A stretch of 64,000 nucleotides of DNA from Tahibacter harae (GCF_024437735.1 NZ_JANFQO010000002.1:124001-188000); one strand, 5' to 3'. Positions 35,742 to 45,444 are shown, counted from the stretch's first letter. Translations and numbers: made by a program. The notes: generated by a model not told the origin, from the sequence alone.

Positions 35742-36530
35742 ATGGGCATACTCGACATCGAACGCCGCGGCGAGATCGCCGTAGTGCGGCTGAACCGGCC
35801 GGAAAAGCGCAATGCGGTCAGCTTCCAGCTGCTGCGCGAACTGCATGCCGCGGCGAAGGCGCTGCGGCGCGAACGCCGCCTGCGTGCGGTGGTGCTGTGC
35901 GGTGCGGGCGAATCGTTCTGCTCCGGCATCGATCTGGCCGACCTGGCCGATCCGCGCCAGCGTCTCTGGGCCGCCTGGCAATTGCTCAAGCCTGGCCGCA
36001 GCCTGTTCCAGCAGGCATTCCTGATCTGGCAGGAGCTGCCCGTGCCGGTGCTCGCCGCGCTGCACGGCCACTGCTTCGGCGCCGGCCTGCAGCTCGCGCT
36101 GGCCGCGGATATCCGCTACGCCACGCCGGACTGCCAGCTGTCGGTGATGGAAGCACGCTGGGGCCTGGTGCCCGACATGGGCCTGAGCCGCAGCCTGCGC
36201 GGCCTGCTGCGCGCGGACGCGGCCAAGGAACTGACCTTCACCGCACGCCTCCTGCGCGGCGAGGAAGCCCAGCCGCTGGGCCTGGTCACCCACCTCGCCG
36301 ACGATCCGCTCGCCGCCGCGCTGATCCTGGCCGAGGAAATCACTGCACGCTCTCCCGATGCCGTGCTGGCCGCCAAGCGCGTGCTCGACGCCATGCAGCA
36401 CAACCCGCAGCACGCCCTGCGCCTGGAAAAAACTTGGCAATTGCGCCTGCTGCGCGGACGCAACGCCGCCATCGCCCGCCAGCGCGCCAAGGCGCCGGAC
36501 ACGCCGTTTCTGCCGCGCGAGTTTGATTGA
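35742..36530 (+). CDS. Enoyl-CoA hydratase/isomerase (crotonase) family protein
   Basis: A 262-residue acyl-CoA enzyme. Crotonase features include FCSGIDLADL (oxyanion-hole loop), HGHCFGAGLQLALAADIRYA and MEARWGLVPDMG with a Glu at the usual catalytic position. The second catalytic Glu of true hydratases is less clear, so the reaction may be hydration, isomerisation or hydrolysis of an acyl-CoA. It starts without a strong ribosome-binding site, 103 bases from the divergent exported-protein gene. A GGGATTC-type palindrome begins right after its stop codon. Confidence 0.85.
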   Translation: MGILDIERRGEIAVVRLNRPEKRNAVSFQLLRELHAAAKALRRERRLRAVVLCGAGESFCSGIDLADLADPRQRLWAAWQLLKPGRSLFQQAFLIWQELPVPVLAALHGHCFGAGLQLALAADIRYATPDCQLSVMEARWGLVPDMGLSRSLRGLLRADAAKELTFTARLLRGEEAQPLGLVTHLADDPLAAALILAEEITARSPDAVLAAKRVLDAMQHNPQHALRLEKTWQLRLLRGRNAAIARQRAKAPDTPFLPREFD

Positions 36531-36620
36531 GCCGGGATTCGATATGCGGGATCTGAGATCCGGGAGCGAGATGCGGGAACGGAAAACTCCGCCCGCCGCG
36601 GTCGCATCCCCGATCCCGGC
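36531..36620. repeat. GGGATTC-type palindromic repeat block
   Basis: Starts at the base after the crotonase stop codon with GCCGGGATTCG, continues with related GCGGGAT and CCGGGAG units and closes with the inverted ATCCCGGC at 36613-36620. A similar block directly follows the stop codon at 58247. Confidence 0.6.
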
Positions 36621-36685
36621 CTTTAAACGCTGCGCAAGCCAGCCGCATCCACATGGCCTTCTTCCCCGGCGACAAGGAAAACGGC

Positions 36686-37750
36686 ATGAATCGGCGCTAC
36701 GCGGTAGTTGGACTTTCCCTGGCACTGTGCGCTTTGAGCGCGCAGGCGCAGCAGCCGCTGCCGGTGCTGGACAAGCAACTGGCCGGGCCGCGCACCCAGG
36801 TGCTGGTGCTGGGTTCCACACACCTCTCGCAGATCAAGCAGCCTATTGCGCCCAGGCAGCTGGAACCCGTGCTCGACCGGCTCGCGGCGTTCAAGCCCGA
36901 CATCATCACCGTCGAAAGCCTGGGCGGCGAGCAATGCGACCTGATGGCGCGCCATCCCACGGTGTATGCGCCGGCCGACGTGGAGCAATACTGCGTCGAT
37001 ACCGCGCCGGCGAAAGCCGCGACGGGTCTGGACGTGCCGACGGCCATCGCCGCGTTCCACAAGACCCTGCGCGAATGGCCGGCCAGGCCCACGCCGGCGC
37101 AGCGCCGGCAGCTGGCGGCGCAGTTCCTGGCCGCGGGCGAGCATCCCTCGGCCCTGGTGCAATGGCTGCAGCTTGCCGACGGCGAACGCCGCACCGGCGA
37201 CGGCCTGGATACGGCACTGGTGGCGCGGCTGGAAAAGCTCGGCGCCAGCAACAACGAAAGCTACAGCGTGGGCGCACGGCTGGCGGCGCGTCTTGGCCTG
37301 CAGCGCGTCTACAACGTTGACGACCACACGGGCGACAACATCGCCATCGACGACATCAAAGCCTTCGGCGCCGCCGTCCAGGGCGCCTGGGATGCCGCCG
37401 CCGGCAAGGCAAGGGAAGTCCGCGCCCGCCAGGAAGAACTGACCAGGTCCGGCGACCTGCTCGCGCTGTACCGCTACATCAACCGGCCCGAAGTGCAGCG
37501 CATCGCCATCGAAAGCGACTTCGGCGCCGCGGTGAGCGAAGCGTCGCCGCAGCGCTACGGCCGCCTCTACGTCTCCGGCTGGGAGGCACGCAATCTGCGC
37601 ATGGTGGCGAATATCCGCGTGGCTTTCGGCAACAAGCCCGGCGGCCGCGTGCTGTCGATCGTCGGCAGCTCGCACAAGCCCTGGTTCGACGGCCTGCTCG
37701 GCCAGATGCAGGGCGTGGATGTGGTCGATGCGGTGGAAACGCTGAAATGA
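36686..37750 (+). CDS. Exported DUF5694-like protein
   Basis: A 354-residue protein with a signal peptide (VVGLSLALCALSAQAQ). The mature part matches DUF5694: QVLVLGSTHLSQ near the start, KPDIITVESLGGEQCDLM, a helical middle, VYNVDDHTGDN, and the late VLSIVGSSHKPWFDGLL. The pattern (early GSxH, ExxxG, late GxxH) parallels TraB/PrgY proteins, which are thought to be metal-dependent hydrolases. The substrate is unknown. I chose the ATG preceded by AAGGAAAA over one 33 bases earlier because it puts the signal peptide at the N-terminus. Confidence 0.8.
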   Translation: MNRRYAVVGLSLALCALSAQAQQPLPVLDKQLAGPRTQVLVLGSTHLSQIKQPIAPRQLEPVLDRLAAFKPDIITVESLGGEQCDLMARHPTVYAPADVEQYCVDTAPAKAATGLDVPTAIAAFHKTLREWPARPTPAQRRQLAAQFLAAGEHPSALVQWLQLADGERRTGDGLDTALVARLEKLGASNNESYSVGARLAARLGLQRVYNVDDHTGDNIAIDDIKAFGAAVQGAWDAAAGKAREVRARQEELTRSGDLLALYRYINRPEVQRIAIESDFGAAVSEASPQRYGRLYVSGWEARNLRMVANIRVAFGNKPGGRVLSIVGSSHKPWFDGLLGQMQGVDVVDAVETLK

Positions 37751-37876
37751 TGCGCGCCGCGGCGTGCATCCCCGCCGCCCCATCGCGCCGCCCGTGGCCC
37801 TGCCTCAGGGCAAGGCCCTACGGCGACCCGCGGCGGACGCATGCTGCCGGTTTCGCCGCCCGCCCGCGGCGGCGCA

Positions 37877-40800
37877 TCAATGCAAGGGCTGCCGCTGTGC
37901 GGCCAGCGCTTCTGCCGGCGCCGGCGCCAGTCCGCGCAGCAGCCGCTGCGCCTTGTATTCGTCCTCGGGCGCCAGCGGTTCCAGCAACACCGGCTCGCCA
38001 GCGATCAGCGCGGCCACCGGCAGTCCGTCGCGGTAAAGCACGCGCTGGCCGGGAATGCGCGCAACCTTGTCGCCGGGCAGCACACTCCCGAGCAGGTTGG
38101 CCGGATCGGTCGCGGCCACGGCGATCCACTGGTCTTCCCTGCCCTCGCGGCGTACGCGGCGCAGCGCGGCGATGGCGTCGGGCAGGGCGAACTGTTCGCC
38201 GGGAATGCCGGTGATGAAACGGCCGCCGCGGATCTCGCCGCGCGCTTCCAGGCGCTGGTAGACGCGCACCAGCTCGCGCCAGGGCGGCAGCCAGGCGGCT
38301 TCGCGTTCGAGCAGGCGCCAGCAGACGACGCCATAGCGGCGCAGCAGCACGCGCGCAACGTGTTCGCGTTCTTCCGCCTGCGTCGCGTCGGCGGGCGGCG
38401 GTGTGCGCAGCGGCGCCCAGCGGCCGGCGTCCTGGATGCCGAACAGCGCCGGCTTGCGCCGGCGCTGGCGCGAACCGGTGCCATCGCGCTTGGAGGCCGG
38501 CACCAGCAGTGCGCGCAGTCCGCCGAAGCTGTCGCAGTGGGCGCGGCCGCGTACCACCAGTTCGGCCAGGGCGTCTTCCAGCTCGGTACGCAGCAGGCGC
38601 GCGCCGTCGCTGATCTCGTCGAAGAACGAGGCACCGTGGGCCGCGAGATAGTCGGCCACGCGCTGCGCGCGCGAACTCAGCTCCGGCGCATCCTCGCTGC
38701 GCGGCGCCAGGCGCGCCCACAGCGCCACATTGCGCCGCGGCAGCAGCAGTATGGGCGTGGCGCGCAGCGACGGATTGCCGCGCCCGCCTCCGTCGCCGGC
38801 GCTGGGCCGCAGCCGTGTCCACAGGGTGCGGCCGGCGGTGCAGAGTTCGTCCAGCCAGGTGATGGAATAGTCGCGCACGCGCGCCGGCAGCAGTTCCGCT
38901 TCCCAGGCCGCAGCCGGCGCCTCGAAGCCTTCGAGCTGGCCGAGCACGCTGGCCAGGGCTTCCGGGCCGCGCGCGCGTTCGCCTTCGCTCAGGCGCTGCC
39001 AGTCGAACAGGAAGCGCTGGAAATCGCGCGGCGAAACCGGTTCGATCTCGCGCCGCAGCTGCTGGATGGTGTAGCGGTGGATGCGCGCCAGCAGATGGCG
39101 TTCGCACCATTCCAGTCCGGCTGCGCCAGGGCTGAAACGGCCCTGCAGCACATAGCCCTCGTTCTGCAGGGCGAGCAGGGCCACTTCGATTTCCGCCGCC
39201 GGCAAGCCCAGCGATTGCGCCAGCGCGTCCGCCGGCGTCGGTCCCAGGCAGGTCAGGCGCGCGCGCAGCAGCTCGCGCAGCGCGGTCTCGCGCGACCATT
39301 CGGCCTGGGCGTATTCCTCCGGCACCTCGACTTCGGGCGCGCAGGCCGCGTCCGGATACAGCGTGCGCAGCAGCGGCAGCTGTTCGGTGGCGAGCCAGAA
39401 CTGCGGTGCAGCCTTCGGCTCCGCCGCACCCAGCCGCGTCGCACGGCCGTCCGCGGCCAGCGCACGCAGCCATTCGTCCCAGCCGGGGTTGGCCTGTGCT
39501 TCAACGACAGTGACCAGGCCGGTGCAGACCAGGGCCTCGTGCATCTCGTCCGGATTGCGCGGCTGCGGCCAGGCTTCCGCGCGCACCAGGGCGATCGCAG
39601 CCGCATCGAGCTGGCCCAGTTCATCGGCGGATTCGGCTTCGCGGTACAGACGGCTCTGCACCGCCTGGGTGCGGCGTTCCTCCAGCGGCGCATCGTCGAG
39701 GAAGGCATAAGGCCGCGCGTTGATTACCTCGGCCGCCAGCGGCGACGGCAGCGGCAGATCGCGCGCGATCACGTCGACGGCGCCCTGCTCCAGCCGGCGC
39801 AGCAGGGCCAGCCAGCCTTCGGTGTCCATGGCTTCGTGCAGGCAGTCGTCCAGGGTCTGGGCGACCAGCGGATGATCGGGAATCTCGCGCTCGCCGACGA
39901 TGTTCTCCAGGCAGGCCACCTGGTCCGGGAACACCGTGGCCAGCAGGTCCTCGGACTTCATGCGCTGCAATTGCGGCGGCACCTTGCGGCCGCCGACGAA
40001 GCGCGGCAACGCGAGCGCGGTGGTCGCGTTCCAGCGCCAGCGCACGCCGAACAGCGGCGCATCCAGCAAGGCCTGTATCAGCACATCGCGCGCGGTGGCC
40101 GAATGCAGATAGTGCGACACCTCGATCAGCGGAAAGCTGTGGCTGGTCGAGAGCGAAAGAATGATCGCGTCCTCGGTCGCGGCCGCCTGCAGCTCGAAAT
40201 TGAACTGGCGGCAGAAGCGCTTGCGCAGGGCCAGGCCCCAGGCGCGGTTGAGGCGGCTGCCGTAGGGCGAATGGATCACCAGCTGGGTGCCGCCGGATTC
40301 ATCGAAGAAGCGTTCCAGCACGATGCGCGACTGGGTCGGCAGCGCGCCCAGCGCGGCCACGGCCTTGCCCAGGTAATCGACGATCTGGCGCGCGGCTTCC
40401 TCGTCCAGGCCGGCTTCCTGCGTCAGCCAGCGCAGCGCGGCATCGCTGCCGCCTTCGGCCAGGGCCGCGGCCACGTCTTCGCGCAGGCGCGCCACGCCCA
40501 GGGAAAGTTCGTCGCTGCGGCCCGGCGCCTCGCCCAGCCAGAACGGGATATTCGGCGGCGCGCCTTTGGCGTCTTCCACGCGCACCCGGCCCGGTTCCAC
40601 CCGCAGGATGCGGTAACTCGCGTTGCCGAGCTGGAACACATCGCCGGACAGGCTCTCGATGGCGAAGTCTTCGTTGACCGTGCCTATGGTGTGGGCTTCG
40701 GGTTCCAGGATCACGGCGTAGTCGCCGGTATCGGGAATGGTGCCGCCGGACATCAGCGCCGTCATGCGCGCGCCCTTGCGCTCGCGCAGGCGGCGGTGCA

Positions 40801-42235
40801 CGGCATCGCGGTGCACATAGCCGGCGCGGGCGCCGCGGCGGGTGCTGTAGCCCTCGGCCAGCATGCGCACCACGGCGTTGTAGTCGGCGCGGCTGAGCTG
40901 CGCATACGGCGCGGCGCGGCGCACCAGCGCGTAGAGTTCGTCCTCGTCCCAGTCGCGGCTGGCGGTCTCGGCCACCAGCTGCTGCGCGAGCACATCCAGC
41001 GGTGCGACGGGGATGCGCAGCGCATCCAGTTCGCCGCGGCGCACGCAGTCGAGCAAGGCGGCGCATTCGACCAGTTCATCGCGCGATTGCGGGAACAGGC
41101 GCGCCTTGGGCACACCGCCGACGGCGTGCCCGGAGCGGCCCGCGCGCTGCAGGAAGGCGGCGATGGAACGCGGCGTGCCGAGCTGGCAGACCAGGTTCAC
41201 ATCGCCGATGTCCAGGCCCAGCTCCAGCGAGGCCGTGGCGACCAGCACGCGCAACTCGCCGCGCTTGAGGCGCTGCTCCGCCTCCAGGCGCGCCTCGCGC
41301 GCGAGGCTGCCATGGTGTGCGGCGACGGCGTCCTTGCCCAGGCGCTCGCCGAGATGACGCGCGGCGCGCTCGGCCATGCGCCGGGTGTTGACGAACACCA
41401 GGGTGGTCGCATGCGCGCGAACCAGTTCGGCGACACGGTCGTAGACCTGCTCCCACTGATCGTTGGACATCACCGCGCCCAGCGGCGTGGGCGGCAGTTC
41501 CAGCGCGAGGTCGCGCTGCTTGCCGTAGCCTATGTCGACGACGGCGCAATCGGCCGGTACGGTCGACGCATCGCCGCTGCCGCCGACCAGGAAGCGCGCC
41601 ACCGCGGCGATGGGTTTCTGCGTGGCGGAAAGGCCGATGCGCACCAGCGGCTGCGCGCACAGCGCCTGCAGCCGCTCCAGCGACAGCGCCAGATGACTGC
41701 CGCGCTTGCTCGCGGCCACGGCGTGGATCTCGTCCACGATCACGCTGCGCACGCCGGACAGCAGACTGCGGCCGGATTCCGAACCCAGCAGCACGTACAG
41801 CGATTCCGGCGTGGTGACGAGGATATGCGGCGGCTTGCGGAAAACTTTCTGCCGCTCGGCGCCGGGCGTGTCGCCGGTGCGCACGGCGCTGCGGATTTCC
41901 ACGTCGGGCAGGCCCAGCGCGGCCAGTTCCTCGCGGATGCCGGCCAGCGGCGCTTCCAGGTTGAGGCGTATGTCGTTGGACAGAGCCTTGAGCGGCGAGA
42001 CATAGACCACCGCAGTCTCGTCCGGCAGCCCGCCCTGCGCCAGGCCGCGCCGCACCAGGTCGTCCAGCGCGGCGAGAAACGCGGTCAGGGTCTTGCCGGA
42101 ACCGGTGGGCGCGGCGACCAGGGTATGGCGGCCGGCGCGGATCTGCGGCCAGGCCGCAATCTGCGCCGGCGTGGGGCCGGGAAACGTGCGCTCGAACCAG
42201 CGGGCGACGGCAGGATGGAAATGCGCCAGGGGCAT
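37877..42235 (-). CDS. lhr: Large ATP-dependent helicase Lhr
   Basis: A 1452-residue superfamily 2 helicase. Walker A (AAPTGSGKT, about residues 41-49), VDEIHA, SATQ and the late RAGRSGH form the two RecA domains; a winged helix and the Lhr core domain follow, then a C-terminal extension of several hundred residues, as in full-length Lhr (about 1500 residues). Lhr unwinds DNA and RNA:DNA hybrids with 3'-5' polarity and takes part in DNA repair. I chose the ATG right before the first domain ([12 protein letters not shown]), because the upstream frame is low in sense. The gene is divergent from the BON-domain gene across 624 bases. Confidence 0.93.
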   Translation of the reverse strand: MPLAHFHPAVARWFERTFPGPTPAQIAAWPQIRAGRHTLVAAPTGSGKTLTAFLAALDDLVRRGLAQGGLPDETAVVYVSPLKALSNDIRLNLEAPLAGIREELAALGLPDVEIRSAVRTGDTPGAERQKVFRKPPHILVTTPESLYVLLGSESGRSLLSGVRSVIVDEIHAVAASKRGSHLALSLERLQALCAQPLVRIGLSATQKPIAAVARFLVGGSGDASTVPADCAVVDIGYGKQRDLALELPPTPLGAVMSNDQWEQVYDRVAELVRAHATTLVFVNTRRMAERAARHLGERLGKDAVAAHHGSLAREARLEAEQRLKRGELRVLVATASLELGLDIGDVNLVCQLGTPRSIAAFLQRAGRSGHAVGGVPKARLFPQSRDELVECAALLDCVRRGELDALRIPVAPLDVLAQQLVAETASRDWDEDELYALVRRAAPYAQLSRADYNAVVRMLAEGYSTRRGARAGYVHRDAVHRRLRERKGARMTALMSGGTIPDTGDYAVILEPEAHTIGTVNEDFAIESLSGDVFQLGNASYRILRVEPGRVRVEDAKGAPPNIPFWLGEAPGRSDELSLGVARLREDVAAALAEGGSDAALRWLTQEAGLDEEAARQIVDYLGKAVAALGALPTQSRIVLERFFDESGGTQLVIHSPYGSRLNRAWGLALRKRFCRQFNFELQAAATEDAIILSLSTSHSFPLIEVSHYLHSATARDVLIQALLDAPLFGVRWRWNATTALALPRFVGGRKVPPQLQRMKSEDLLATVFPDQVACLENIVGEREIPDHPLVAQTLDDCLHEAMDTEGWLALLRRLEQGAVDVIARDLPLPSPLAAEVINARPYAFLDDAPLEERRTQAVQSRLYREAESADELGQLDAAAIALVRAEAWPQPRNPDEMHEALVCTGLVTVVEAQANPGWDEWLRALAADGRATRLGAAEPKAAPQFWLATEQLPLLRTLYPDAACAPEVEVPEEYAQAEWSRETALRELLRARLTCLGPTPADALAQSLGLPAAEIEVALLALQNEGYVLQGRFSPGAAGLEWCERHLLARIHRYTIQQLRREIEPVSPRDFQRFLFDWQRLSEGERARGPEALASVLGQLEGFEAPAAAWEAELLPARVRDYSITWLDELCTAGRTLWTRLRPSAGDGGGRGNPSLRATPILLLPRRNVALWARLAPRSEDAPELSSRAQRVADYLAAHGASFFDEISDGARLLRTELEDALAELVVRGRAHCDSFGGLRALLVPASKRDGTGSRQRRRKPALFGIQDAGRWAPLRTPPPADATQAEEREHVARVLLRRYGVVCWRLLEREAAWLPPWRELVRVYQRLEARGEIRGGRFITGIPGEQFALPDAIAALRRVRREGREDQWIAVAATDPANLLGSVLPGDKVARIPGQRVLYRDGLPVAALIAGEPVLLEPLAPEDEYKAQRLLRGLAPAPAEALAAQRQPLH

Positions 42236-42638
42236 GGAATCGACGGGCGGCACGGCGGCCGCGGCAAGGTATGGACGATGGCATATGGGGCTGCGCCGGT
42301 GGATTTCCATGCGCCGCGCAGCTGCTGTGCGCGGCATTCTGCCACCCGCGCGGCGGACAGGGAAAAGCCGCGCAGCGCGCCGGAACGTGTTCGGCGACGG
42401 CGGCCGCGGCGGCAGGTCTGGTGGACCGCCGCACGGACGCATGCCGGCCTGCGGCAACCGTGGCGCAAACGCCGCGCGACGCGAACGACCGTAGCTGAAC
42501 GAAGCGATCGCCGCGCGATCCGCTATGGCGGTGTGCGAATCGCCGCCCGTGCCGCGCCGCCCGCGCGACCGCATGACGGCGCGGTGTGCGTCCTGCGCCG
42601 CCCGCCGCGCTGAGACCGCTGAGGCTTACTGCAAGGTC

Positions 42639-42652
42639 CAGTCTGCAGACTG
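42639..42652. promoter_or_regulatory. Perfect 14-bp palindrome, candidate enhancer site
   Basis: CAGTCTGCAGACTG. The sequence ACTGCAAGG occurs on its left (42628-42636) and again overlapping its right end (42649-42657), 21 bases apart, which is two helix turns. It lies about 140 bases upstream of the sigma-54 motif, a usual distance for an activator of sigma-54 RNA polymerase. Confidence 0.45.
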
Positions 42653-42778
42653 CAAGGAACGGCCCCGTCTGCGGCGCAACGGCGCGACACCGTGCGGTGC
42701 ACTGCGCCGTCGCCCTAAGCCTGCGCTGGCGCGGCCGGCGCCATGCGCAGTCCTGCAAATGTGAACATTCCGCTGCGC

Positions 42779-42794
42779 TGGCACATGGGTTGCT
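42779..42794 (+). promoter_or_regulatory. Sigma-54 promoter (TGGCACATGGGTTGCT)
   Basis: Near-perfect match to TGGCAC-N5-TTGCW with the invariant GG and GC separated by exactly 10 bases. Predicted start near 42805, which leaves a leader of about 55 bases before the BON-domain gene. Confidence 0.75.
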
Positions 42795-42859
42795 GTGTCC
42801 AGGCGCCCATGCCGCTTGGGCATCCCTCCCTTGAATCACGAGCAATCAGGAGCAGCACC

Positions 42860-44143
42860 ATGCAGAATCCGAATCAGCGCGGACCGTATGGCCGAGGCCG
42901 CGACTTCGACCGTCCGCAGAACCTGCGCCAAGGCCGCAACGAAGACCGCTGGGACGAGGGCCGCTATGGCGGCGCCTACGGCAGCGCGGAGCGCGGCTAC
43001 GACGAACAGGACTATGGCCAGGAAGCCTCGGGCTACCGCGACTCGGACGAGCGCGGCGGCTACCAGGGCTATCGCGGCGGCCAGTCCACCCGCGGTTTCG
43101 ACCAGGACCGTTTTGAACGCGGCGCCTATTACGGCGGCGCGCGCGACTACGGCAGCGGCAGCCGCCAGTACCGCGACGAGGAGCCCGGCCGCGAGCTGTA
43201 TTCCAGCGGATCGCGCGGCGGCCAGCCGTATGGCGGCCAGTCCTACGAGTGGCGCCAGGGCCAGGGCCGCCAGCCCGGCAACCGGCAGAACTGGCAGAGC
43301 CAGAGCGGCTACTACCGCGAACGCGACGATGACTACTACGGCAGCCGCTATCAGGCCGGCGACTACGGCAGCGACCAGGGCAGCCGCTACGGCGGCGGCT
43401 ACGGCCGGCAGGACAGCGACTACAGCGGCAACCGCTACAGCAGCGAATACGGCCGCAGCCAGGGTGCCTACAGCCAGCGCGACTACGGTCAGCGTGACTA
43501 CGGCGGCGGCTATGGCCAGCGCGGCTATGGCAGCAGCGGCGCCGAAGGTGTCTACGGTTACGGCAGCTCGTCCTATGGCCGTTCCGGCATGAACCAGGAT
43601 CCCTACGGCCGCGAGTACGGCAACCAGGGCCGCTACCCGGGCGGCGCCGGCTATCCGGCGCAGAGCTACGGCGGCCAGGATTACCAGGGCGGCTATCAGG
43701 GCCAGAGCTATCAGGGCCAGGCCTACCAGGGCCAAGGCAGCTACAGCCAGGGCGGCTACCGCGGCCAGGACAGCGGCTACCAGGGCCAGAGCTATCGCGG
43801 CCGCGGGCCGAAGAACTACACGCGCTCGGACGAGCGCATCCGCGAAGACCTCAGCGAAAAGCTGTCCAATCACCACTACATCGACGCCAGCGACGTCAAT
43901 GTCGAGGTCAAGAATGGCGTGGTCACCCTCACCGGCTCGGTGGAACAGCGCCATCTCAAGCACGAGATCGAGGACATGGCGGAGAACTGCAGCGGCGTGA
44001 AGGACGTGGAAAATCGCCTGACGGTAAGCATGCGCAACCAGTCCGGCAACAAGAGCGGCCAGCAATCCGGCCAGCAGGGCACGCAGCAGACCGGTGGCAA
44101 GAACGAAACTCTGGGCAGCGACAACGCCAGCAAGAAGCACTGA
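42860..44143 (+). CDS. BON-domain protein with long FUS-like low-complexity region
   Basis: A 427-residue protein. Residues 1-315 are Gly-, Tyr-, Gln-, Ser- and Arg-rich, with YGG, YGS and repeated YQGQ units, so they should be disordered. Residues about 322-390 are one BON domain (RSDERIREDLSEKLSNHHYI to VKDVENRLTVSM), preceded by RGRGPKNYTRSDERI, a common entry to such domains. The tail is Gln-, Gly- and Ser-rich. BON domains bind phospholipids or envelope partners, yet there is no signal peptide, so the protein may be cytoplasmic. An AGGAG site precedes the ATG, and the promoter is of the sigma-54 type. A strong intrinsic terminator ends the unit. Confidence 0.8.
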   Translation: MQNPNQRGPYGRGRDFDRPQNLRQGRNEDRWDEGRYGGAYGSAERGYDEQDYGQEASGYRDSDERGGYQGYRGGQSTRGFDQDRFERGAYYGGARDYGSGSRQYRDEEPGRELYSSGSRGGQPYGGQSYEWRQGQGRQPGNRQNWQSQSGYYRERDDDYYGSRYQAGDYGSDQGSRYGGGYGRQDSDYSGNRYSSEYGRSQGAYSQRDYGQRDYGGGYGQRGYGSSGAEGVYGYGSSSYGRSGMNQDPYGREYGNQGRYPGGAGYPAQSYGGQDYQGGYQGQSYQGQAYQGQGSYSQGGYRGQDSGYQGQSYRGRGPKNYTRSDERIREDLSEKLSNHHYIDASDVNVEVKNGVVTLTGSVEQRHLKHEIEDMAENCSGVKDVENRLTVSMRNQSGNKSGQQSGQQGTQQTGGKNETLGSDNASKKH

Positions 44144-44183
44144 CCGGTCGGCAAGCCGTCAACCACACCAGCTGCCACCCCGG

Positions 44184-44213
44184 CGCCCTCTCCGTTCAGG
44201 AGAGGGCGTTTTT
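44184..44213 (+). terminator. Intrinsic terminator of BON gene
   Basis: Perfect 10-bp stem (CGCCCTCTCC / GGAGAGGGCG), 5-base loop and TTTTT directly after the stem. It sits 40 bases past the stop codon. Confidence 0.9.
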
Positions 44214-44450
44214 GCGTCTGTGCCCTCCGGTGCCGGCGCCGCGCCGCAGCTGGCATCGTGCACGGCCGCCGCGGGCCGGCATGCAGGCTGCGCGGTGGCA
44301 GGCCGCCGGCACCGGCGCGCATGGCGCCGGCATACCGCCGCACCGGCACGGCCTCGCCGCCGCTCCGGCCCCGCTGCGCCGCGGTGCGGCGGCCTTTGCG
44401 CGCCAGCAGCCTCAGGAATGCCGCTTTTATATTTGTAAATTAATCGTTCC

Positions 44451-44466
44451 TGGCACGCGGACTGCA
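44451..44466 (+). promoter_or_regulatory. Sigma-54 promoter (TGGCACGCGGACTGCA)
   Basis: Match to TGGCACG-N4-TTGCA with one mismatch (C for the first T of TTGC); invariant GG and GC are 10 bases apart. Predicted start near 44477, about 58 bases before the ATG, the same geometry as at the BON gene. Confidence 0.7.
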
Positions 44467-44534
44467 ATCAATATCAGGCAGGGAAGCCTGCAACGGCACG
44501 GCTCGCCATTTCACAACTGTTCGAGGAAAACGTC

Positions 44535-44699
44535 ATGCCCAACAACAATCCCCGTGGTGACAACCAGTACAAGAATCCGCCGAACAAGGGTCAGCAGCAG
44601 CAAGGCAACGACAAGCAGGCCAAGCGCGACATGCAGGACAAGCAGAGCGCCGGCGGCAACCAGCGTTCCGACAACGACAACAACAGCAGCAACCGCTGA
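44535..44699 (+). CDS. 54-residue hydrophilic, disordered small protein
   Basis: A tiny protein made almost only of Asn, Gln, Lys, Asp, Gly, Arg and Ser (for example PPNKGQQQQGNDKQAKRD), without hydrophobic core or Cys. It has a GAGG ribosome-binding site, its own sigma-54 promoter and a following hairpin, so it is a real gene despite its size. Composition resembles hydrophilins or stress-protective disordered proteins. The link to the preceding low-complexity BON gene (matching promoter, similar residues) suggests a joint role. No family is recognised. Confidence 0.7.
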   Translation: MPNNNPRGDNQYKNPPNKGQQQQGNDKQAKRDMQDKQSAGGNQRSDNDNNSSNR

Positions 44700-44719
44700 G
44701 GTTGCGGCGGTGTAAGCGC

Positions 44720-44745
44720 GGCCGGCGCCGTTTGCGGCGCCGGCC
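44720..44745 (+). terminator. Terminator-like hairpin after small hydrophilic gene
   Basis: Perfect 11-bp stem (GGCCGGCGCCG / CGGCGCCGGCC) with TTTG loop, followed by ATTTCT. Weak T-run, 20 bases past the stop. Confidence 0.6.
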
Positions 44746-44825
44746 ATTTCTGTCCCCTGCTGCGGCAAACGGAACATTCCGCACCGCGGTGCCGGTCATG
44801 CCATGCAAGGAGAACGCGGCGGACC

Positions 44826-45434
44826 ATGTCCTCACGCACACCGCTGAAAGCGCCGCAGCAGCCCCGCCGGGCCGCGGCGCTGCTGCTGATCGACTGGATC
44901 AGCGACTGGCGCATGGCCGGCGGCGCGCAGCTGCGGCGCCAGGCCGAACAGGTACTGCCGGCAGCCGCGCAGCTGCTCGCCGGCGCGCGCCGCCACGGCG
45001 TGCCGGTGATCTATGCCAATGACAACCGCGGCCAGTGGCGCTCGGATTTCCGCACCGTGCTGGCCGAATCCCGCGCCGCCGGAACGGCAGCGGCGGCGAT
45101 CACCGACGGCCTCGCGCCCGCGCCGGAAGACTATTTCGTCCTCAAGCCCAAGCATTCGGCTTTTCATGCCACGCCGCTGGCCCTGCTGCTGCAGCATCTG
45201 CATACCGAAGTCGTGGTGCTGGCCGGCGTGGCCGGCAATCAATGCGTGCTGGCGAGCGCCATCGATGCGCATATGCGCGATCTGCGCGTGATCGTCGCGG
45301 CCGACGCCTGCGCCTCGCTCACCGCCGCGGCCAACACCGCCGCCATGACCCAATGCCGCGCCTTCGGCTGCGGCGTGCAGCGCAGTGCTTCCGTGCGCTG
45401 GCGCAGCCTCGCCCGCCGCGGCAAGACCGACTGA
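44826..45434 (+). CDS. Isochorismatase-family cysteine hydrolase
   Basis: A 202-residue enzyme of the isochorismatase-like hydrolase fold. The Asp-Lys-Cys triad is visible: Asp23 in LLLIDWISDW, Lys in VLKPKHSAF and Cys in VAGNQCVLAS with the preceding cis-peptide region. Such enzymes hydrolyse amides such as nicotinamide or biuret, or enol ethers; the substrate cannot be told. It is probably in one unit with the DUF421 gene, 10 bases downstream. Confidence 0.87.
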   Translation: MSSRTPLKAPQQPRRAAALLLIDWISDWRMAGGAQLRRQAEQVLPAAAQLLAGARRHGVPVIYANDNRGQWRSDFRTVLAESRAAGTAAAAITDGLAPAPEDYFVLKPKHSAFHATPLALLLQHLHTEVVVLAGVAGNQCVLASAIDAHMRDLRVIVAADACASLTAAANTAAMTQCRAFGCGVQRSASVRWRSLARRGKTD

Positions 45435-45444
45435 GGCCCCTGCC

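Larger units (their letters stand above)
42236..42859. other. Long divergent regulatory gap (lhr / BON gene)
   Basis: A 624-base gene-free region. It holds a perfect 14-bp palindrome flanked by direct repeats (42639-42652), an AATGT-GA-ACATT inverted repeat at 42758-42769 and a sigma-54 promoter motif at 42779-42794. The left 350 bases show no clear feature beyond high GC. Confidence 0.5.
44144..44534. other. Gap between BON gene and small hydrophilic gene
   Basis: A 391-base region holding the BON-gene terminator at its left and a sigma-54 promoter at its right. Around 44430-44450 there is an A/T-rich block (TTTATATTTGTAAATTAATC) just upstream of the promoter, which could help DNA bending, for example by IHF. 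The middle 200 bases show nothing clear. Confidence 0.5.

Noticed and set aside
37841-42613. Plus-strand open frame of about 1590 codons opposite lhr
   Set aside because: It has no domain similarity and its composition (Arg, Gln, Ala, Gly) is that of an antisense shadow; lhr shows all helicase motifs.
42836-44140. Minus-strand Ala/Val-rich frame opposite the BON gene, looking like a membrane protein
   Set aside because: The hydrophobic pattern is the complement of the GGC/TAC/CAG-rich repeats; there is no ribosome-binding site, and the plus strand ends in a genuine BON domain and terminator.
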